Shown here piece after piece: positions 9,448-16,467 of a stretch of 64,000 bases of DNA. Positions within the stretch are counted from its first letter, which is position 1, and each line of letters begins with the position of its first letter. The translations under genes and the position numbers were made by a program. The stretch is taken from NCBI RefSeq assembly GCF_036985505.1, contig NZ_BTGQ01000002.1, positions 558,001-622,000 of the forward strand, in the 5' to 3' direction. The DNA comes from Croceitalea sp947503285. GTDB taxonomy: Bacteria; Bacteroidota; Bacteroidia; Flavobacteriales; Flavobacteriaceae. Under the pieces are notes generated by a model. It was given only the letters and a program-made list of their open reading frames with translations, was not told where the DNA came from and made no database searches.

Positions 9448-9705
9448 ATGAAAAATGGATGCCATCAATTAGACAGACCTTCACTATTGTATATCATTTT
9501 GGAAGAGCTGGTCTTTTTAAAAGAGACGCGAAAAACAACAGCTTACATTCTGAACGTATTGAAACGTTCTTACAACGGCGTCAAAGCAAAATACCGACGT
9601 GTTGTAAAAAACGAATGGACCCAAGCATACTTGATCCTCGCCGGATACATGACATTTTCGACCTTGCTCCTATTCGTTACCTATAAACTGGTCATGATAT
9701 ATTAA
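9448..9705 (+). CDS. Small one-TM protein of unknown function
   Basis: The 85-aa protein is highly basic in its middle (KRSYNGVKAKYRRVVKNE) and ends with one hydrophobic helix of about 23 residues, giving N-in topology by the positive-inside rule. I recognise no family. Support for it being real: a promoter with AraC operator repeats and a TAAATTTG box 25 bp upstream, and AAGGA before the ATG. The alternative frame at 9459 has no such features. It sits between an MFS exporter and an AraC gene, so it could be a small accessory membrane protein of that regulon. Confidence 0.6.
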   Translation: MKNGCHQLDRPSLLYIILEELVFLKETRKTTAYILNVLKRSYNGVKAKYRRVVKNEWTQAYLILAGYMTFSTLLLFVTYKLVMIY

Positions 9706-9859
9706 AAAGCTGTTATCGGTGCCCCTGACCAAACCATGCTTGGGCAAGGAAACGCCTTGTCAATCCAGGGATATTACGTACTACACTGAAATACTATTTT
9801 CAGCAATAAATAGACCTATCGTATTTTGGTGATAATGGTCAAAAAAATAACTTTGTGAT

Positions 9860-10750
9860 ATGTCGAAAAAAGAAATACCGGTATTCGAAACAAGTAACGA
9901 TATTCACGAAGCTACGGGCTTTGACCATCGTAGTCATATACCTGGGTTTGACATTTTCACCCTTGAATCACTTGAACCTACGACAAGAAGATGTATGCCC
10001 CCATATCGCCAAGGATTCTATCAAATAGGTATTCTTAGCAATACCACCGGAAGCGAAATCAATTTGAATACCAATGCCGTTAAGTTGGAAAAACTACCCC
10101 TTTGGTTTGTGGTGCCAGGACAAATATTTTCTTGGGTACGCAGTTCAGAGACTGCCGGCTATCATATTCAATTTCGAAAAGAATTCATCGCCCATTCGAT
10201 AGCCAATTTGACCGAAGAGTTTCCTTTTCTAAAACTTACCGAAAACAGTGTGTTCTTAATGACGGAAGAAGAACAAAAGTCCTTGGAATTTGATATGGCC
10301 CGGATGCTGTCCGTTTTTGAAAATCCACACCCATATCAAGAACGCATGTTAGAGGGCATGCTGGTTTCATTACTATATAATTGTAAAGCGGTTTTTGAGC
10401 GATTTAAAACTACCGAAAGCCACTTATCCAGAGGCCAGATTTTAACCCAACAATTTCAGCAATTGGTGGATAGGATTTACGCCGATTCCAAAAATGTCAG
10501 TGATTATGCCGAGCAACTAAATGTCACCCCCAATTACCTTACAACCACAGTAAAGCAAATCACGGGCAAAACAGCCAAGAATATCATACAAGAGCGTATT
10601 TTCTTGGAAAGTAAAACGATGCTGACCTTTACCGACTTGGATATTGCCCAAATAGGATTTCAACTTAACTTTCAAGAACCCACCCATTTCACACGCTTCT
10701 TTAAAAAGTTTAGCGGAACTACCCCGAACAAATTCAGACAAGCATTGTAA
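9860..10750 (+). CDS. AraC-family transcriptional regulator
   Basis: The 296-aa protein has an N-terminal cupin-like sensing domain with the MPPYRQGFYQI segment shared with the paralogue at 6708, and a C-terminal double HTH (about 200-296) ending in EPTHFTRFFKKFSGTTP. The sequence TAACTTTG lies at 9848-9855, only a few bases before the ATG; if it is the promoter the mRNA would be almost leaderless, so the true promoter may lie further up. It is a candidate activator for the flanking genes at 9448 and 10841, whose promoters share GGTCAT/GGTTA repeats. Confidence 0.93.
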   Translation: MSKKEIPVFETSNDIHEATGFDHRSHIPGFDIFTLESLEPTTRRCMPPYRQGFYQIGILSNTTGSEINLNTNAVKLEKLPLWFVVPGQIFSWVRSSETAGYHIQFRKEFIAHSIANLTEEFPFLKLTENSVFLMTEEEQKSLEFDMARMLSVFENPHPYQERMLEGMLVSLLYNCKAVFERFKTTESHLSRGQILTQQFQQLVDRIYADSKNVSDYAEQLNVTPNYLTTTVKQITGKTAKNIIQERIFLESKTMLTFTDLDIAQIGFQLNFQEPTHFTRFFKKFSGTTPNKFRQAL

Positions 10751-10760
10751 TACCCATATT

Positions 10761-10817
10761 TAGGTCATTACCTATTAAAAACTGGTTATTTTTTCATGGC
10801 TATTGGCCAGAACTTTG
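10761..10817 (+). promoter_or_regulatory. AraC-type operator and promoter before the SDR gene
   Basis: TAGGTCATT (10761-10769) and CTGGTTATT (10782-10790) have GG dinucleotides exactly 21 bp apart. The -7-like box GAACTTTG (fits nAnnTTTG) is at 10810-10817, 26 bp from the second GG. It is the third copy of the motif seen at 4653 and 9364. Confidence 0.6.
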
Positions 10818-10840
10818 TATTGTAATTCAAAAGACGTACT

Positions 10841-11518
10841 ATGGACGATAGAAAAATAGCTTTAGTGACAGAAGCTGAAAATGGGCTGGCCTATAGGCTT
10901 GCAGGCATCTTAAGGGAAAAAGAATATGAGGTAATCATTGCAGCCCAAACAATGGCATATAACGATTTAAGAACGAAAGACTTGAAAGGGATGCGATTAT
11001 TGGAAATGGATGTCACCACCACCAGCGGCATTACCCAATTGTACGCTTACATTAAAACGGTATACGGAAAACTTGATGTACTTATCAATAATGCGGAAAT
11101 AGCGAATGGGTTCGGCCAGAAGTTGACCGAATTGGATATCACCCAGGTAAGGAAACTATATGATCGGAATTTCTTTTCGGTATTGCAACTAACCCAAAAA
11201 TTGTATCCTTTATTACGGAAAGGCCATTCTTCGCGAATTATCAATAGTACCAGCGGACTGGGAAATCTAAGTAAGATGGGTAATGAGGATTTTTGTTATT
11301 CGAACTATAAAATGACGGCCTACTCCACTGCAAAGGCAGCTTTGGAAATGTTGACCCTTTTATTATCAAAGGAATTTGAGGGTACCAACATAACCATTTC
11401 GAGTTTTGACCCTATACGCCTGAAAAACTGTACCCACAACAGTGTCAAATTATGTAGCGAGGTCGAGCATGAACTTCTTGAACTATTGGAAACCCAGACA
11501 CATTTTGAAACGATTTGA
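10841..11518 (+). CDS. Short-chain dehydrogenase-like protein with degenerate cofactor motif
   Basis: The protein is 225 aa with the SDR fold: LDVLINNAE at about residues 82-90, a serine block NSTSGLGN, and YSTAKAALE as the YxxxK site. The glycine-rich nucleotide loop, normally TGxxxGIG, reads TEAENGLA near residues 10-17, and NNAG has become NNAE. Two glycines that contact the cofactor are replaced by glutamate. It resembles carbonyl-reductase-like SDRs such as the gene at 51581, but may bind NADPH poorly or not at all. It follows an AraC gene and has its own AraC-type operator. It may be a regulatory or non-catalytic SDR. Confidence 0.8.
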   Translation: MDDRKIALVTEAENGLAYRLAGILREKEYEVIIAAQTMAYNDLRTKDLKGMRLLEMDVTTTSGITQLYAYIKTVYGKLDVLINNAEIANGFGQKLTELDITQVRKLYDRNFFSVLQLTQKLYPLLRKGHSSRIINSTSGLGNLSKMGNEDFCYSNYKMTAYSTAKAALEMLTLLLSKEFEGTNITISSFDPIRLKNCTHNSVKLCSEVEHELLELLETQTHFETI

Positions 11519-11615
11519 AATGAGTAAAATACCTTTTTAAAAGCACCCATTTCACGGCACAAAAAAATAAATCCCCTCTAGGTTTATATCTAAAAAGCAC
11601 TCTTTACCATGCGGT

Positions 11616-13277
11616 CTAATTCTCGTTCAAGTATTTATGTACCATGCTGATTGACATTGAACCCTCTCCCACTGCCGAGGCTACCCTATTCATAGCACCA
11701 CTTCGAACATCACCGGCCGCAAAAATACCCGGCACACTGGTCTCTAAAAGATATGGGGGCTTGTTTTGTTTCCATTGCGCTTCGGTAGATGTACTATCCA
11801 GCACATCCCTACCGGTTACCAAAAACCCTTTTTGATCCTTTAAAAAATCACTTCCTGTCCAATCTGTGTAGGGGCGTGCCCCAATAAAGATGAATATTGC
11901 CCGTGCATCAAGTAGCTCTTCTGATTTTAAGGTATTGTTGCGCAGTACCACTTGTTCAAGTCTAGATTCACCGATTGCCTCAATAATCTCAGAATTGGCT
12001 ACCAATTCTATATTATCGGTATTATTTATTTGATCGATCAAATAAGAACTCATCGTACTTTCTAAAGAATCCCTACGTATCACAATACTGACTTTTTTGG
12101 CATATTTTGATAGATACATGGCCCCCTGCCCCGCACTATTGCCCCCGCCTACCACAAATACGTTGCCATCCTTACAGGTATGGGCCTCAGTAGTCGCCGC
12201 GCCATAGTACACGCCTGCTCCCGTTAGGGCATCCATGCCCTTGTTCGACAACTTTCGATAAGCAACGCCCGTTGCGATGACCACAGCTTTGCCCTTTACC
12301 TGGTCTCCGTTTGAAAGGGTGACGATCTTATAAGAATCTTGCACTTCAATTTTACTAACCTCTAGCGGGGACAGAAATTCAATACCGAACCTCGTGGCCT
12401 GTGTAATGGCCCTTCGGGCAAGATCGGATCCGCTTAGCCCTTTTGGAAACCCTAAGTAATTCTCGATGCGCGAACTGGTACCTGCCTGTCCACCCGGAGC
12501 TTTTCGGTCGATTAGTAAGGTTTTCAGGCCTTCACTGCCCCCATAGACCGCAGCGGCCAATCCGGCAGGGCCGGCCCCAATAATGATAACATCATACAAG
12601 GCTTCTTGGGCGTTGACGTGCAATCCTAATTTCTGTGCAATTTCAGTAAGGTCAGGGTTTTTCAAGACACTTCCATCCTCAAAAAAAACCGAAGGCAAGT
12701 CTTTTGATTCAAGCTTATTGGTTGAGACTAATTCCTTCGCGACATCCTCATTCTCTATATTTAAAAATTGATAGGGAAACATGTTTCCTGACAAAAAATC
12801 CTTGATGATATGCGTATTTCTAGAAAATGGATATCCTACCACGCGTAACCCTGAAAAGGGAGGGGAATAATGGGCAAGCCAATCTTGTAAAACGTCATCG
12901 ATTACCGGATATAACTTTTCTTCTGGGGGATTCCATGGTTTGAGCAAATAATAATCCAATTGCACCTCATTGATTGCCTTGATGGCAGCATCGGTATCAG
13001 AATAAGCGGTAAGCAATACCCTTTTTGCTTGGGGATAGCTGCTCAGTGCCTTCTCTAAAAAATCTACCCCCAACATGTCGGGCATGCGTTGATCTGAAAG
13101 CAACAACGCTACTTCCCCTCCTTTATTCTTGAGCTCTTGAATGGCTTCAAGTGCCTCATGGGCCGAAGTTGTGGCCATGATCCTATAATCGTTTCGATAT
13201 CTAGAACGCAGATCCCCCCGTATGGCGGCCAAAACTTGTGGATCATCATCTACGGCAATTATGATTGGCTTTTTCAC
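11616..13277 (-). CDS. Fused response regulator - glutaredoxin-like - thioredoxin-reductase-like flavoprotein, redox CxxC absent
   Basis: This 553-aa three-part protein has a receiver domain at 1-125 with acidic patch DDD, phospho-acceptor Asp62 in LLLSDQRMP, and the TAYS and LLKPW switch residues. A glutaredoxin-like fold at about 143-215 begins VVGYPFSRNTH, where the usual CxxC is missing. A TrxR-like flavoprotein at about 225-553 has the FAD motif GAGPAGLAAAVYG, GGQAGTSSRIENYLGF, and the NADPH motif VVGGGNSAGQGA. The SxxCATCDG redox site is replaced by YYGAATTEAH, so disulfide reduction by the TrxR mechanism is not possible. The start is GTG, overlapping the kinase stop (GTGA), so the pair is translationally coupled. 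The sensor is the CNB-domain kinase at 13274-14677. Confidence 0.93.
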   Translation of the reverse strand: MKKPIIIAVDDDPQVLAAIRGDLRSRYRNDYRIMATTSAHEALEAIQELKNKGGEVALLLSDQRMPDMLGVDFLEKALSSYPQAKRVLLTAYSDTDAAIKAINEVQLDYYLLKPWNPPEEKLYPVIDDVLQDWLAHYSPPFSGLRVVGYPFSRNTHIIKDFLSGNMFPYQFLNIENEDVAKELVSTNKLESKDLPSVFFEDGSVLKNPDLTEIAQKLGLHVNAQEALYDVIIIGAGPAGLAAAVYGGSEGLKTLLIDRKAPGGQAGTSSRIENYLGFPKGLSGSDLARRAITQATRFGIEFLSPLEVSKIEVQDSYKIVTLSNGDQVKGKAVVIATGVAYRKLSNKGMDALTGAGVYYGAATTEAHTCKDGNVFVVGGGNSAGQGAMYLSKYAKKVSIVIRRDSLESTMSSYLIDQINNTDNIELVANSEIIEAIGESRLEQVVLRNNTLKSEELLDARAIFIFIGARPYTDWTGSDFLKDQKGFLVTGRDVLDSTSTEAQWKQNKPPYLLETSVPGIFAAGDVRSGAMNRVASAVGEGSMSISMVHKYLNEN

Positions 13278-14677
13278 GTGTTTTCTTGTTCTATATTATG
13301 ATTTTTGGGCAGGCATACCTCAAATATCGTTTCCCCTGGTTTCGATTTTACCTTAAGCTGTCCATTGTGTTGTTTGATGATCTTCATGGCAACATCAAGC
13401 CCCAACCCGGTACCTTCCCCAATCTCCTTTGTCGTAAAAAAAGGTTCGAAAATATGGTTTAGATGTTCTTCTGCTATACCAGAGCCGTTATCCTTCACGT
13501 ATACATAAACAAAATTCCCCGAGGCTTTGGTCTGAACTGAGATTTCTCCGCCTTTGTCCGGTAGCGCATGAATCGCGTTATCAATCAAGTTGGTCCAAAC
13601 TTGGTTCAGTTCTCCGGGAAGCCCATGGATTTTTGGCACGTTACCATCAAACTGTACGGTAATCTTATGTCCGACTTTTGATATCTTATGGTCCAATACG
13701 TTAATGGTGCTTTGTATGCCCGTATGAATGTCCAACATTTGAAAATCCAGGCTTTGGTCCATGTAAGAATAGGTCTTTACCGATTTTACCAGGGTCTCTA
13801 TTCTTGAAGACGCCTCTTTGATGTCGGTAACCGTTTTATGGGTCGTCATGTTCTGAACGATCCATTTTAAAACGGGATTAAAATCCTCTTCACGAAGAAA
13901 TGATTTCACATATAATAAATCATCGGTATTGAATTGGTACTCGACCAGAAGGGGAACCAAGTCGTACTTGTCTTCAAGGCTACAATCCGTGAACCAATCG
14001 TATAGATCATCTTCTAGATTGTTTTTTTCGAGCATGGAAAGCCCTGAGGGTTTCTCTTCGAGCTTTCGATACATAAAATCATTTATTTTGTCAATAGCAG
14101 CTGCGTCGGCCCTAATTTTAATCACTTTTTTGAAATCTTCGGGCAATCCCTTTAAATGTTGCTGTAACAAAGAAGCACTTCGTACCATCGCAGAGGCCGG
14201 ATTGTTAAGTTCATGCGCCAAGCCTGCCGAAAGCTTCCCTAAGGCAATGAGCTTTTCATTTTGCACCTCAATCTGGGTGATATTGCGAATACGATTGTTC
14301 ATTTCATGCACCAAAACCTCAGTCAATTCATAGAACTTACCTATCAAGACCTGAAGTTTATCGCGGTGCAATTTGCCGACCACGGCGGGCTTAATGGCAA
14401 TGGCAAAACCACTGGCATTTTTAGCCCTGGAATAAGGCAACAAACCCGATATGTCGTATTTTCTAAGTCTTCCAAACGCCTTACGACTATTGTTCCTTTG
14501 AAAATAAAGCTCGAAATCACCCTCAAAAATAAGTAGTAAATTATCAATGGAACTGCCCAACTCGAACAGATAGCTACCTGTTGCAAGCTCTTCAATCTCC
14601 AAATTTTCCCTCAACCAATCCAATTGTTCTTTTGGCACCTTTTGCAATTGGGGGAAATCGGTAAGTTCGTAGGTCAT
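13274..14677 (-). CDS. Histidine kinase with N-terminal cyclic-nucleotide-binding-like domain
   Basis: This 467-aa cytoplasmic sensor kinase has no TM segments. Residues 10-120 form a CNB/cNMP-type beta-barrel (ATGSYLFELGSSIDNLLLIF). The HisKA phospho-acceptor His155 lies in SAGLAHELNNPAS. The HATPase_c domain at about 330-460 has the N box LIDNAIHAL, G1 DNGSGIAEEH, the F box FEPFFTTK, and G2 GEGTGLGLDVA. About 165 residues of all-helical sequence lie between HisKA and the ATPase and may be an extra sensing module. Its 3' end overlaps the start of the REC-flavoprotein gene by 4 bp. The ligand of the CNB domain is unknown; cyclic nucleotide binding is not assured because the phosphate-binding cassette is poorly conserved. 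Confidence 0.93.
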   Translation of the reverse strand: MTYELTDFPQLQKVPKEQLDWLRENLEIEELATGSYLFELGSSIDNLLLIFEGDFELYFQRNNSRKAFGRLRKYDISGLLPYSRAKNASGFAIAIKPAVVGKLHRDKLQVLIGKFYELTEVLVHEMNNRIRNITQIEVQNEKLIALGKLSAGLAHELNNPASAMVRSASLLQQHLKGLPEDFKKVIKIRADAAAIDKINDFMYRKLEEKPSGLSMLEKNNLEDDLYDWFTDCSLEDKYDLVPLLVEYQFNTDDLLYVKSFLREEDFNPVLKWIVQNMTTHKTVTDIKEASSRIETLVKSVKTYSYMDQSLDFQMLDIHTGIQSTINVLDHKISKVGHKITVQFDGNVPKIHGLPGELNQVWTNLIDNAIHALPDKGGEISVQTKASGNFVYVYVKDNGSGIAEEHLNHIFEPFFTTKEIGEGTGLGLDVAMKIIKQHNGQLKVKSKPGETIFEVCLPKNHNIEQENT

Positions 14678-14850
14678 ATTCGTATCTTGTAATATAGCGG
14701 CATGTAGCCAATTTTGTTCCCTGAAAGATAACGAACTTCAGCTAAAAAAGCAGCCTAGAAACAACAAAGGATCCCATCATCTTTTCAAAGGGGAAATCGA
14801 TTTTTCAGACCAAGGAATAGTTGTAAATTGACAACACCAAAAATCAACTT

Positions 14851-16041
14851 ATGCAACATCATGTACTTTTCAACCTGTTCGCCATTTTTGGTGTGGCCAC
14901 GGCAGTAATCGTAATATGCAAGTTTCTTAAAATCAGGTATATTATCGGCTATCTGATAACGGGGGTATTGTTAAGCCCGAATACCAGCAGGTATTTTGCC
15001 GATATGGAAGAGGTTGATGTATACGCTGAAATCGGAATAATACTTTTACTCTTTACGGTGGGATTGGAATTTTCATTCAGCAATCTCAAACGAATCAAGA
15101 ACTATGTTTTAATCGGCGGAGCTTCACAGGTTTTCTTTACCATCGTGCTTACCGCCTCGCTGATATGGGTGTTGATGCGACCCTCATTAGAGGAGAGTAT
15201 TTTTTGGGGGTTTCTCTATGCATTGAGCAGCACGGCGATTGTGGTGAAGGTGATGCAAGACACCAACAAGATCACCACCCCACACGGAAAGTTTATTTTG
15301 GCCATTTTACTTTTTCAAGATATCATGATCGTTCCGTTGATGTTGTTTACCCCGATACTTGCAGGTGCGGGGGAAACCAGTACCGCTGAGGCTTTGCTTT
15401 GGCTATTGGGCAAATTGATCTTGATGGGCGGAATTGCGTATTTACTGGCTCGCTTTATCATTCCGTTTTTCTTGAAGACCGTAATGAAAATTCAAAGTCA
15501 AGAGGTTTTTTTGATAGCTACCGTCTTCATAGTCACCGGCGTCGCCCTACTCACTGAGAAACTGGGGCTCTCTTTGGCCTTGGGGGCATTTATTGCAGGC
15601 TTGATCATTGCAGAAACAGAATACAACCGCATGGCCATATCATGTTTTCTTCCATTTCGCTATGTCTTTATGAGTTTCTTTTTTATCTCGATGGGGATGT
15701 TGCTTGATTATCAAATTTTCATGACCGATTTCGGGTGGATCGTTTTCTGGTTCTTCTTTGCATTGATTGTAAAGGCCATAGCAGGAATTTTGGCCGTAAA
15801 AGTGATGAAACTGGATTGGAAGACCGCTCTGGCCGTTGGGTTTTCCATTGCGCAAATTGGGGAATTCTCTTTCGTATTGGCGCAAAGTGGATTAGAATAC
15901 GAACTTATAAGCAAAAACAATTATCAAATCTTCTTGGCCGTATCCATTTTGTTGATGTCGGTAACCCCGTTTATCGTTGCCAAGGCCGAAAAAATACAAC
16001 CCACCTTTGCCAAACTAACACGAACTAAGGGCCATGTCTGA
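14851..16041 (+). CDS. Cation:proton antiporter, CPA2/KefB-like, without RCK domain
   Basis: Membrane protein of 396 aa with about 12 hydrophobic helices. CPA2 signatures include LLLFTVGLEFSFSNLKRI (about 69-86), ALSSTAIVVKVMQD, and GAFIAGLIIAETEY. The C-terminal RCK/TrkA-N regulatory domain found in KefB and KefC (about 600 aa) is absent. The glutaredoxin-like gene downstream overlaps its last 8 bp, so the two are coupled. KefB/C are K+ efflux systems gated by glutathione adducts; that a thiol protein is coupled here suggests redox control, but this is inference. It diverges from the kinase/flavoprotein pair across a 173-bp gap that should hold both promoters. Confidence 0.9.
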   Translation: MQHHVLFNLFAIFGVATAVIVICKFLKIRYIIGYLITGVLLSPNTSRYFADMEEVDVYAEIGIILLLFTVGLEFSFSNLKRIKNYVLIGGASQVFFTIVLTASLIWVLMRPSLEESIFWGFLYALSSTAIVVKVMQDTNKITTPHGKFILAILLFQDIMIVPLMLFTPILAGAGETSTAEALLWLLGKLILMGGIAYLLARFIIPFFLKTVMKIQSQEVFLIATVFIVTGVALLTEKLGLSLALGAFIAGLIIAETEYNRMAISCFLPFRYVFMSFFFISMGMLLDYQIFMTDFGWIVFWFFFALIVKAIAGILAVKVMKLDWKTALAVGFSIAQIGEFSFVLAQSGLEYELISKNNYQIFLAVSILLMSVTPFIVAKAEKIQPTFAKLTRTKGHV

Positions 16042-16291
16042 AAAAAAGCTAAAATTGTATGGTACCAACTGGTGTACCAAATCTGCCAACCTTCGAAATT
16101 ACCTACAGTCCATTTGGATGGAATTTGAAGATTATAATGTCGAGACCCAACCGGAAGCAGATAAAACCGTCCGTGCACTTTATGATGGTCAATTGAAATT
16201 CCCCACCGTTACGTATGGGGAACATTTTTTGAAAAATCCGTCCATCAAAGAATTGGATAAATTTTTAGAGGAGCATGATTTGATGACCTGA
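16034..16291 (+). CDS. Glutaredoxin-like protein, CxxS active site
   Basis: The 85-aa protein has the glutaredoxin/NrdH fold: strand KLKLYGTNWCTKSANLR with the active-site motif Cys-Thr-Lys-Ser, then the cis-proline segment FPTVTYGEHF and a C-terminal helix. It resembles the middle domain of the REC-flavoprotein across the block (both end in LKNP followed by a helix), except that the fused domain has lost its cysteine. The start overlaps the antiporter stop by 8 bp. A monothiol-type site suggests deglutathionylation or Fe-S/thiol sensing rather than dithiol reduction. It may pass electrons or a redox signal to the antiporter or the flavoprotein. Confidence 0.85.
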   Translation: MSEKKLKLYGTNWCTKSANLRNYLQSIWMEFEDYNVETQPEADKTVRALYDGQLKFPTVTYGEHFLKNPSIKELDKFLEEHDLMT

Positions 16292-16467
16292 CCTTATGCC
16301 GTTAGCCCCTTTTAAAGATTCCATAGGCAAAGTTTGACATGGGCTTGGGGATACCCTATTTTTTTTTGGCAAAAACCCTTTGCAAATACGATAATGGCGG
16401 AAAGATGGCATGCTTATGACGTCATCAACACAAGTTAGAATACATATATTTGGGCAGTCTATAATCT

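Noticed and set aside
9459..9686. Plus-strand 75-aa frame overlapping the small membrane protein
   Set aside because: It overlaps in another frame, has no start context, and its sequence lacks hydrophobic or known features.
9848..9855. TAACTTTG as promoter of the AraC gene at 9860
   Set aside because: It would put the transcript start at the ATG; too close to rely on, so not listed as a promoter.
16292..16467. GGGATACCC then a T-run after the glutaredoxin gene
   Set aside because: Stem of only three pairs; too weak to call a terminator.
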